Assembly: GCA_032164245.1 (NCBI GenBank)
Contig: JAVMKO010000035.1
Location: 124,001-188,000 of the forward strand
DNA length: 64,000 nt
Direction of reading: 5' to 3'
DNA from: Sternotherus odoratus
Lineage: Eukaryota > Chordata > Testudines > Kinosternidae
Each line of letters opens with the position of its first letter. The stretch's first letter is position 1. Positions 10,677 to 22,600 of the stretch are shown here, piece by piece. Both the position numbers and the translations under genes were made by a program. The notes under the pieces were generated by a model. It was given only the letters and a program-made list of their open reading frames with translations. It was not told the DNA's origin and did no database searches.

Positions 10677-13600
10677 CTGCAGGGCAGAGGGGAGCATCAG
10701 AGCCCCCCGGGGCACCCCCGGCCGCCCCTCCCCCGGCCCAGCCCCACACACCCTCCCCCGGCCGCCCCTCCCCCCGGCCTAGCCCCTGCACGCCCCTCCC
10801 CCGGCTCAGCCCCCCGTGCCCCTCCCCCAGCTATGTGAATGGAGCCCCCAGCCCACCACCATGCCCCCCCTCCGACCACTAGACCTCACTGCCTCCTGGC
10901 CCAGCCGCACCTTTGATGACGAAGAGCTCGGCAGAGTGGGGGCAGGTGAAGGTGGCGTCGGGGTCGGTGATGCCCAGTTCGTCCTGCAGGCCCCGGGGGT
11001 AGCCCTGGACCAGGGTGTAGCCCGGGCCCACCCGGTAGATGTAGACCTGGGAGCCCTGCAGGGCACACGCAGACTGGGGGGGAGGGGCAGACACCCAACC
11101 CCCGCCCTGCCCTGGGGGGACAACAGACACCCAGCCCCCGCCCTGCCCTGGGGGGGAGGGGCAGACACCCAACCCCCGCCCTGCCCTGGGGGGACAACAG
11201 ACACCCAGCCCCCGCCCTGCCCTGGGGGGAGGGGCAGACACCCAGCCCCCGCCCTGCCCTGGGCGGGGACAACAGACACCCAACCCCCGCCCTGCCCTGG
11301 GGGGACAACAGACACCCAACCCCCACCCTGCCCTGGGGGGGACAACAGACACCCAACCCCCACCCTGCCCTGGGGGGGACAACAGACACCCAGCCCCCGC
11401 CCTGCCCTGGGAGGGGACAACAGACACCCAGCCCCCACCCTGCCCTGGGGGGGACAACAGACACCCAGCCCCCGCCCTGCCCTGGGGGGGACAACAGACA
11501 CCCCGCCCCACCCTGTCCTGGGGGGGAACAACAGACACCCAGCCCCCGCCCTGTCCTGGGGGGGACAACAGACACCCAGCCCCCGCCCTGCCCTGGGGGG
11601 GACAACAGACACCCAGCCCCCGCCCTGCCCTGGGGGGGACAACAGACACCCAGCCCCCACCCTGCCCTGGGGGGGACAACAGACACCCCGCCCCACCCTG
11701 TCCTGGGGGGGAACAACAGACACCCAGCCCCCACCCTGTCCTGGGGGGGACAACAGACACCCAGCCCCCACCCTGCCCTGGGGGGGACAACAGACACCCA
11801 GCCCCCACCCTGCCCTGGGGGGGACAACAGACACCCCGCCCCACCCTGTCCTGGGGGGGGACAACAGACACCCCGCCCCACCCTGCCCTGGGGGGGACAA
11901 CAGACACCCAGCCCCCGCCCTGCCCTGGGGGGGACAACAGACACCCAGCCCCCGCCCTGTCCTGGGGGGGGACAACAGACACCCCGCCCCACCCTGTCCT
12001 GGGGGGGGACAACAGACACCCCGCCCCACCCTGCCTTGGGGGGGACAACAGACACCCAGCCCCCGCCCTGCCCTGGGGGGGACAACAGACACCCAGCCCC
12101 CGCCCTGCCCTGGGGGGGACAACAGACACCCAGCCCCCGCCCTGTCCTGGGGGGGACAACAGACACCCAGCCCCCGCCCTGCCCTGGGGGGGACAACAGA
12201 CACCCAGCCCCCGCCCTGCCCTGGGGGGGACAACAGACACCCAGCCCCCGCCCTGCCCTGGGGGGGACAACAGACACCCAGCCCCCGCCCTGCCCTGGGG
12301 GGGACAACAGACACCCAGCCCCCGCCCTGCCCTGGGGGGGACAACAGACACCCAGCCCCCGCCCTGCCCTGGGCGGGACAACAGACACCCAGCCCCCGCC
12401 CTGCCCTGGGGGGGACAACAGACACCCAGCCCCCGCCCTGCCCTGGGGGGGACAACAGACACCCAGCCCCCACCCTGTCCTGGGGGGGACAACAGACACC
12501 CAGCCCCCGCCCTGCCTTGGGGGGGACAACAGACACCCAGCCCCCACCCTGCCCTGGGGGGGACAACAGACACCCAGCCCCCGCCCTGCCCTGGGGACGA
12601 CAACAGACACCCAGCCCCACCCTGTCCTGGGGGGGGACAACAGACACCCAGCCCCCACCCTGTCCTGGGGGGGACAACAGACACCCAGCCCCCGCCCTGC
12701 CCTGGGGGGGACAACAGACACCCCGCCCCCGCCCTGCCCTGGGGGGGACAACAGACACCCAGCCCCCGCCCTGCCCTGTCCTGCGCTGGGGGTGGGGAAC
12801 AGACACCCAGCCCCCGCCCTGCCCTGGGGGGGGCAGACACTCCAGCGGAGCAGGCCCGTAGCCGGATGCCCAGGTGTGCGGTGTCCACACAGCTGGGTTT
12901 GGGCAGAATGCCCCATTCCTGCCCCCCCCATAGTTACAGAGTGTGGGGGGTCAGGGCCTGCACCCCACTTCCTGTGACTCAGCCAGCCGGGGAAACGGGG
13001 TTTATTAGACGACAGGAACAGGGTCAAAAGCAGAGCTGGTAGCTCCAGAGACCCGGAGCCCTCAGTCGGGTCCATTTGGGGGGTGGGGAGCCCAGACCCG
13101 GGTTCAGGCGTCCCCCTGTCTCCCCAGCCAGCCCAAAGTGAAAACGCCTCCCCCCAGCTCCTCCTCTCACCTTTGTCCAGTGTCCCCGGCAGAAGGTGAC
13201 ACCTGGACCCAGCCCCACTCCTGGTACCAGGCTCAGGTATCGTCCCTCCAGCGAAGTTACCCCCCCCCGATATCCCATCGCCCCACCGATCGGCCGGGAA
13301 ACCTCCCCAGGCCAATCCCCCCACCCCCCCCTATATCACCCCCCCCGATATCCCATCCCCCCCTCCCCCCGATATCCCATCCCCCCCTCCCCCCGATATC
13401 CCATCCCGCGCGCCGACCATCCGGGAAACCTCCCCAGGCCAATCCCCCCCCCGATATCCCATCCCCCCCACCGACCGTCCCGGGAAACCTCCCCAGGCCA
13501 ATCCCCCCACCCCTCCTATATCACCCCCCCCCTCGATATCCCATCCCCCCCACCGACCGGCCGGGAAACCTCCCCAGGCCAATCCCCCCCCCCCCCCGAT

Positions 13601-16600
13601 ATCCCATCCCCCGCGCCGACCGTCCGGGAAACCTCCCCAGGATAATCCCCCCCACCCCCCCCGATATCCCATCCCCCCCGATATCCCATCCCCCGCGCCG
13701 ACCGTCCGGGAAACCTCCCCAGGATAATCCCCCCCACCCCCCCGATATCCCATCCCCCCCGATATCCCATCCCCCGCGCCGACCGTCCGGGAAACCTCCC
13801 CAGGCCAATCCCCCCCCCCCCCCCCGATATCCCATCCCCCCACCGACCGGCCGGGAAACCTCCCCAGGCCAATCCCCCCCCCTTACCTGGATCAGGTAGA
13901 GTTTGTTCTCCCAGCTGAAGGCGCTGTCCACCTGCCCCGCCAGCTCCTGCCAGGTGTGGTTGAGCGGCCAGGAGTGCCAGCCGTCCCGCTTGGAGTCCAG
14001 GCGGAAGTACTGGCCCCCTGGCGGGCGAGAACACCCTGCTTGGCACCGCGGCTGGGGGGGGTCAGCAGTGGCTGGGACATCCCGGTTACACCTGGAACCA
14101 GCAGCTGAGGGGAAGGGGTTTCCCACCAGACAACGGGGGCCTATGGGGAGCGGTGGGGCTCCAGGGAGCGTCCAGATGTCACGTTACTGAAATAATTTGG
14201 GATCCTATAGATCATTGGTGCAACCAGGGTCCTATAGTGGCACCGAATCTTATGTACCGGGGTCATAGTGGGTGTCTATGACCAGGTTATGGATTGCTGA
14301 TTATGAATATGCCAGTGATATGTGTGTATCTATTTGGTAGTTGAAGTTCTGAATATTGGCTCTGGACTGTCTGTCTTTCCAAATATTGTGCTCTGCTGGG
14401 GGGGACATTCCAGACACTGGGCGTCAGCTTTGCTTGAGCTGCCTGATGGGCCATTAAAGGACCATCAACTACACAATGAACTTTGTCCACATCCGAGGAG
14501 CTTCACCAGGAATGTGACCTGCCTGGTCAGAAACTGAATCGTGGAGAGTCTGGGAATTGGACCATGTGACTATGAACCTCCATTTTGCAACTGGACTCTG
14601 CATAAGGAGGGAGGGGGGTCTTGGCCCAGAAGAGAGAGTCTATAAAACCTGGGAGAAACGTCCTCCATTTTGTCTTCTACCTTCAGCCTGCAGCCTGTCT
14701 TGCTTCCAGCTCTGAATGGACTTTGCTACACAGGTGAACTCTGGACTAAGGTGCTGACCCATCCCTAAATGGGATGCTTTCTAAAGACTTTGATTTGAAC
14801 CTGCAGTTTATTCTACCTTTGCTATAAGCCGAAACCAAGAGATTTGCCATCACTGCATGTAATTGATTTCTTTTAACCATTCCTAACCCTCACCTAGACC
14901 TTTTTCCTTGTATAATAAACCTTTAGATTTTAGATTCTAGAGGATTGGCTACAGCGTGATTTGTGGGAAGATCTGATTTGTATATTGACCTGGGTCTGGG
15001 GCCTGATTCTTTGGAATTGGGGGGAACCGTTTTCTTTATTTGGGGGATTGGTTTTCATAACCATTGGTCCCCAGGACAGGTGGCTGCTGGTGGTGATACT
15101 GGGAAGCTGGAGTGTCTAAGGGAATTGCTTGTGTGACTTGTGGTTAGCCAGTGGGGTGAAACCAAAGTCTTTTCTGTTTGGCTGGTTTGGTTACCTTAGT
15201 GTGGGAAAACCCCAGCTTTGGGCTGTAGTTGCCCCTTTGGAAGCAATCTGTCCTGATCTGACACTCACAGTTGGATCCCACCAGGAACAGCACCGTCACA
15301 CCAGACAAGGGGGATCTATGGGGAGCAGTGGGGCTCCAGGGAGTGTCCAGTTAAGGGGGGATCTATGGGGAGAGGTGGGGGTCTGGGGAGTGTCCAGACA
15401 AGGGGGATCTATGGGGAGAGGTGGGGCTCTGGGGAGTGTCCAGACAAGGGGGATCTATGGGGAGAGGTGGGGCTCTGGGGAGTGTCCAGACAAGGGGGAT
15501 CTATGGGGATAGGTGGGGGTCTGGGGAGTGTCCAGACAAGGGGGGATCTATGGGGAGAGGTGGGGCTCTGGGGAGTGTCCAGACAAGGGGGGATCTATGG
15601 GGAGCGGTGGGGCTCCAGGGCGGATCTCTGGGGAGCAGTGGGGCTCCAGGGGGGATCTATGGGGAGCAGTGGGGCTCCAGGGGGGATCTATGGGGAGCGG
15701 TGGGGCTCCAGGGGGGATCTATGGGGATAGGTGGGGCTCCAGGGGGGATCTATGGGGAGCGGTGGGGCTCCGGGGGGGATCTATGGGGAGCGGTGGGGCG
15801 CTGTTGCTCCTGCCGGGGTCTCCAGGGCACCAGACGAGTTTCCCCTGCAGGCCCAGTGGCCCCTAGAGACCCTGAGTGGGCTGGAGCCGTCCCCAGGGTT
15901 GGGGCCGCGGGGACCCCAGGGGGGTGGAGGCGGCAGACGGGGACCCCCCCGCTCCCCACTCACCCCGGAAGGCGTAGGTGCGGTTGGCGTCGTCGGCGGT
16001 GAAGGCCTGGAAGGCCAGGCCGCTGCAGGGGTCCCGGACGGCCCTGGCGGTGGTGTTCCCGCGGGCGTGGTGCCCGTGTCCTGCGCCCGGGGGGGAGAAA
16101 GGGGTCAGGACACCACAGGGGGCAGGGGGGACAGGGGCACACTGGGGTCACGGGGGCTCAGTGGGTGTTTTGGGGGCTGGGGTCTCAGGGGCACACTGGG
16201 GCCACGGGGGGGTCAGTGGGTGTTTTGGGGGCTGGGGTCTCAGGGGCACACTGGGGTCACGGGGGGTCAGTGGGTGTTTTGGGGGCTGGGGTCTCAGGGG
16301 CACACTGGGGTCACGGGGAGGTCAGTGGGTGTTTTGGGGGCTGGGGTCTCAGGGGGACACTGGGGTCACGGGGGGGGTCTGGGGTGTTTTGGGGGCTGGG
16401 GTCTCAGGGGCACACTGGGGCCATGGGGGGGTCAGTGGGTGTTTTGGGGGCTGGGGTCTCAGGGGCACACTGGGGTCACGGGGGGTCAGTGGGTGTTTTG
16501 GGGGCTGGGGTCTCAGGGGCACACTGGGGTCACGGGGGGTCAGTGGGTGTTTTGGGGGCTGGGGTCTCAGGGGCACACTGGGGTCACGGGGGGGTCAGTG

Positions 16601-19600
16601 GGTGTTTTGGGGGCTGGGGTCTCAGGGGCACACTGGGGCCACGGGGGGGTCAGTGGGTGTTTTGGGGGCTGGGGTCTCAGGGGCACACTGCGGTCACGGG
16701 GGGTCAGTGGGTGTTTTGGGGGCTGGGGTCTCAGGGGCACACTGGGGTCACGGGGGGGGTCAGTGGGTGTTTTGGGGGCTGGGGTCTCAGGGGCACACTG
16801 GGGCCACGGGGGGGGGGGGTCAGTGGGTGTTTTGGGGGCTGGGGTCTCAGGGGCACACTGGGGTCACGGGGGCTCAGTGGGTGTTTTGGGGGCTGGGGTC
16901 TCAGGGGCACACTGGGGTCACGGGGGGGTCAGTGGGTGTTTTGGGGGCTGGGGTCTCAGGGGCACACTGGGGTCATGGCGGGGTCTGGGGTGTTTTGGGG
17001 GCTGGGGTCTCAGGGGCACACTGGGGTCACGGCGGGGGCTGGGGTGTTTTGGGGGCTGGGGTCTCAGGGGCACACTGGGGTCACGGGGGGGTCAGTGGGT
17101 GTTTTGGGGGCTGGGGTCTCAGGGGCACACTGGGGTCATGGGGGGGGTCAGTGGGTGTTTTGGGGGCTGGGGTCTCAGGGGCACACTGGGGTCACGGGGG
17201 GTCAGTGGGTGTTTTGGGGGCTGGGGTCTCAGGGGCACACTGGGGTCACGGGGGGGTCTGGGGTGTTTTGGGGGCTGGGGTCTCAGGGGCACACTGGGGT
17301 CACGGGGGGTCAGTGGGTGTTTTGGGGGCTGGGGTCTCAGGGGCACACTGGGGTCACGGCGGGGTCTGGGGTGTTTTGGGGGTTGGGGTCTCAGGGGCAC
17401 ACTGGGGTCACGGCGGGGTCTGGGGTGTTTTGGGGGTTGGGGTCTCAGGGGCACACTGGGGTCACGGGGGGGTCACAGGGGGTCAGTGGGTGTTTTGGGG
17501 GCTGGGGTCTCAGGTGCACACTGGGGTCACGGCGGGGTCTGGGGTGTTTTGGAGGCTGGGGTCTCAGGGGCACACTGGGGTCATGGCGGGGTCTGGGGTG
17601 TTTTGGGGGCTGGGGTCTCAGGGGCACACTGGGGTCACGGGGGGGTCTGGGGTGTTTTGGGGGCTGGGGTCTCAGGGGCACACTTGGGTCACGGGGGGGG
17701 TCAGTGGGTGTTTTGGGGGCTGGGGTCTCAGGTGCACACTGGGGTCACGGGGGGGTCCGGGGTGTTTTGGGGGCTGGGGTCTCAGGGGCACACTGGGGTC
17801 ACGGCGGGGGCTGGGGTGTTTTGAGGGGCTGGGGTCTCAGGGGCACACTGGGGTCACGGGGGGGTCTGGAGTGTTTTGGGGGCTGGGGTCTCAGGGGCAC
17901 ACTGGGGTCACGGGGGGTCTGGGGTGTTTTGGGGGCTGGGGTCTCAGGGGCACACTGGGGTCACGGGGGGGGTCAGTGGGTGTTTTGGGGGCTGGGGTCT
18001 CAGGGGCACACTGGGGTCACGGGGGGGTCTGGGGTGTTTTGGGGGCTGGGGTCTCAGGGGCACACGGGTCACGGGGGGTCAGTGGGTGTTTTGGGGGCTG
18101 GGGTCTCAGGGGCACACTGGGGTGACGGGGGGGTCTGGGGTGTTTTGGGGGCTGGGGTCTCAGGGACACACTGGGGTCACGGGGGATCTGGGGTGTTTTG
18201 GGGGCTGGGGTCTCAGGGGCACACTGGGGTCACGGGGGGGTCAGTGGGTGTTTTGGGGGCTGGGGTCTCAGGGGCACACTGGGGTCACGGGAGGTCAGTG
18301 GGTGTTTTGGGGGCTGGAGTCTCAGGGGCACACTGGGGTCACGGGGGGTCAGTGGGTGTTTTGGGGGCTGGGGTCTCAGGGGCACAGTGGGGTCACGGGG
18401 GGGTCAGTGGGTCCGGGGTGTTTTGGGGGGTGGGGTCTCAGGGGCACACTGGGGTCACGGGGGGTCAGTGGGTGTTTTGGGGGGTGGGGTCTCAGGGGCA
18501 CACTGGGGTCACGGGAGGTGGGGGGGTCCCAGTGCTCAGGACAGGCTGGGGGCGGTTGGGGTGTGTGACGAACGGGGGGGGCTGTTTGTAATGTTCTCTC
18601 TGGATACTGCATGTGTGCCTCAGTTTCCCCGGTGCATCTGTACATTCTCTAGGTGGGGGATCGGGGTGTGATTGTCACAGGATCGGTGGCTACTGCTGGT
18701 CTGGGCCCAGGGGTCAGTCAGGCCCTTCTGGGGTGTGCCAGGAGGTGAGACCCAGATTCTGGGCTCCTGCTTCTCCCCCAGGTTTATTCGATGACTTTCA
18801 TCTGGTCCAACACAGACCATGCAGCGAAAGAGCGTGAGCCCTCCGCTGGATCCATCTCGGGCCAGAGAGCGAGTTGGCTTCTCTGCCTCTCCCAGCTCGA
18901 CCCAGCCCCAGACTGACCCAAAAACCCCCCTAGCCACTTCCTGCTCCTTTGTTCCTTTCCGGGCTTCAGGTCTCACCTGACCTCCCTCCCCCACCTGGGG
19001 TCAGGTTACAGCTTCCAGGGATGCACAGAGGGGAGGGCGTTGCCTCCTTGCTTCCAGCATCAGCCCCTATCCCTTCACATAGACACTTAAGAAATGCATA
19101 GGGGAAACTGAGGCACACACACACAGTACTCCCACTTCGACACAGGGGTGCCCGGGGGGGTTGGGGGGGCGGTGCCTGGGGGGGGGGTCTGTTCCCCGGG
19201 TTGGGGTGGGGGGTGCCCGGGGGGGTTGGGGGGGTGGTGCCTGGGGGGGGGTCTGTTCCGGGCGGGGGTGGGAGGTGCCCGGGGGGGTTGGGGGGGGGTG
19301 CGTGGGGGGGTCTGTTCCCGGGCAGGGGTGGGGGGTGCCCGGGGGGGTTGGAGGGGGTGCCTGGGGGGGGTCTGTTCCCGGGCAGGGGTGGGGGGTGCCC
19401 CGGGGGGGTTGGGGGGGGGCGGTGCCTGGGGGGGTCTGTTCCCGGGCGGGGGTGGGGGGTGCCCGGGGGGGTTGGGGGGGCGGTCTCACCTCTCCCGGGG
19501 CACTGCATGAAGTAGTCGCGGGCGTCGCGGGGGTAGCCGGGTGGCACGGTGCCCGTGGCCGGCTGGAAGCGCAGGAATCGGGCCCCCTGGAAGCAGTAGT

Positions 19601-22600
19601 GCCGCTCCAGCCAGCGCACGGCCGCCGAGCAGGGGGGGACCGAGGGCCACGACCGACGCTTCACCACCCCCAGGCCCAGGTCGTAGGAGAAGACGTCCCC
19701 CCCTGCAGAGAGACGGTGCCCGGATCAGTACCACAGCCCCCCCCCCAGCCGGATCAGTACCACAGCCCCCCCCCAGCCCGGATCAGTACCACGTCCCCCC
19801 CCCCACGGCCCGGATCAGTACCACGTCCCCCCACTCGGCCCGGGTCAGTACCACAGCCCCCCCCCATGGCCCGGATCAGTACCACGTCCCCCCCACGGCC
19901 CGGATCAGTACCACGTCCCCCCCACTCGGCCCGGGTCAGTACCACGTCCCGCCCCACGGCCCGGATCAGTACCACAGCCCCCCCCCACGGCCCGGATCAG
20001 TACCACGTCCCCCCCCCACGGCCCGGATCAGTACCACAGCCCCCCCCCACGGCCCGGATCAGTACCACGTCCCCCCACCTCGGCCCGGATCAGTACCACG
20101 TCCCCCCCCACGGCCTGGATCAGTACCACGCCCCCCCCCCCACAGCCCGGATCAGTACCACAGCCCCCCCGCCCGGATCAGTACCACAGCCCCCCCCCCA
20201 CAGCCCGGATCAGTACCACAGCCCCCCCCCACGGCCCGGATCAGTACCACAGCCCCCCCCCACGGCCCGGATCAGTACCACACCCCCCCCACGGCCCGGA
20301 TCAGTACCACAGCCCCCCACACGGCCCGGATCAGTACCACAGCCCCCCCCCCCGGCCCGGATCAGTACCACAGCCCCCCCCCGGCCCGGATCAGTACCAC
20401 AGCCCCCCCCCCGGCCCGGATCAGTACCACAGCCCCCCCACACGGCCCAGATCAGTACCACGCCCCCCCACTCGGCCCGGATCAGTACCACGCCCCCCCC
20501 TACACGGCCCGGATCAGTACCACGTCCCCCCCCACATGGCCCGGATCAATACCACAGCCCCCCACTCGGCCCGGATCAGTACCACGTCCCCCCCCACATG
20601 GCCCGGATCAGTACCACAGCCCCCCCCACGGCCCGGATCAGTACCACAGCCCCCCCCAGCCCGGCTCAGTACCACAGCCCCCCCACACGGCCCAGATCAG
20701 TACCACGCCCCCCCACTCGGCCCGGATCAGTACCACACCCCCCCTACACGGCCCGGATCAGTACCACGTCCCCCCCCACATGGCCCGGATCAGTACCACG
20801 CCCCCCCCCGGAGAGAGACAGTGCCTGGGTCAGTACCACGTCCCCCCACTCGGCCCGGGTCAGTACCCCCCCCCACTCGGCCCGGATCAGTACCACCCCA
20901 CAGATCCTAAACCCCACGCACAGGACGAAACGCCGCACACACAACAATGGGCCCAGAAGCACAGACATTTGCACGGCGGGAATGTTTTGCGCACGCGGCC
21001 TGTCAGAAATTAGAGGGAACAGAGCCTGCATCCCAAGAAAGGGGGGATCATGGAGCTGTAGACCGCGCTGGAGGAGCGAGCACCTCCGAGAGGTGACTAG
21101 GAAAAGCAGAAAGCAGAACGCTACAGGGAGTGGAAGATGGGCAGGATCAGCAGGAAAGCTCGGTCAGGTTATTGGGGTCAGAACACGGAGGGATAAAGTG
21201 AGACAGGCTGAAAGTCAAGTAGAATTGGACCTTGCAAAGGGAATTAAAACCAATAATAAAAGGTTCTAGAGTCATATAAATAAGAAGAAAACAGAAGAAG
21301 TAGGTCCACTAAAGACTGAGGATGGAGTGGAAGTTAAGGATAATTTAGGCCTGGCCCAACATCTAAACAAATACTTTGCTTCCATCTTTAATGAGGCTAA
21401 TGGAGATCTTGGGGATAAAGCTAGCATGGCAAGCAGGAATGAGAATACGGAGGTAGATATCACCATAGCCGAGGGAGAAACCAAACTCGAACAGCTTAAT
21501 GGGACTAAATCGGGGCCCAGATAATCTTCATCCAAGAATATTAAAGGAACTGGTACATGAAATTGCAAACCCATTAGCAAGAATTTTTAATGAATCCTTA
21601 AACTCAGGGGTTGTACCGTCTGACTGGAGAATTGCTAACATAGATCCTATTTCTAAGAAAGGGAAAAAAGTGATCCGGGTAACTACAGGCCTGTTAGTTT
21701 GACATCTGTAGTATGCAAGGTCTTGGAAAAAATGTTGAAGGCGACAGTAGTTAAGCTATGTAAATGAGGAAGGAGGATATGTAAATGAGGAAGGAGGATA
21801 TGTAAATGAGGAAGGAGGATATGTAAATGAGGAAGGAGGATATGGAAATGAGGAAGGGGATATGTAAATGAGGAAGGAGGATATGGAAATGAGGAAGGAG
21901 GATATGGAAATGAGGAAGGAGGATATGGAAATGAGGAAGGGGATATGTAAATGAGGAAAGAGGATATGTAAATGAGGAAGGGGATATGTAAATGAGGAAG
22001 GAGGATATGTAAATGAGGAAGGGGGATATGTAAATGACTAGCGCTTTGAACTGCAGCCGGCATTGTTCCAGAGAGAAGAGTGGATGTTTGCTCAGGTCTT
22101 GTGATGTCAGCAAACAAGTCTTGTCTATTGCTGTGACTTAGATTCACAGCTCAGAAAGGAGCACTGGGGTGTAGGAAGACACTTGAGTGCAATAGTATTG
22201 TTGTCTCTGTGTCTCGTTGAAGGTTGTGGGAACCTGGATCGGAACTGTTCAATGGATAAATTATCCTGTATTATATTTTCACTCCATTTTCACTACAGAA
22301 GGTTTTTTTCTCCTGCTGATAATGGCCCATCCAAATTAAACAGCCTCTTAGAATTGGTATGCTAATGTCCAACTTTTTTTTTGCTTTCTGTCTATATAAA
22401 TACATTCTATTTATATATATATTTATATTCTTTTCTTTTCTTTCTGTGTTTAAATGTTCCAGTCTATGCATCCGATGAAGTGGGCTGTAGCCCACGAAAG
22501 CTTATGTGAGCCGTTCCCGTTGGCCCCTGGACACAGGCTTTTACACTAGTGCTGAAATAAAGTGGTCAGTCTCTCAGGTGCTGCAAGTCCTCCTGGTCTG

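Noticed and set aside
10806..13324. Overlapping open frames of 600-800 codons on both strands
   Set aside because: They run through the 37-bp HPX intron 8 minisatellite, whose unit lacks stops, and they overlap real HPX exons in other frames. The proteins are pure repeat.
15731..18591. Frames of about 700-800 codons on the plus strand
   Set aside because: Read-through of the 54-bp HPX intron 6 array. There is no start context, domain or splice support.
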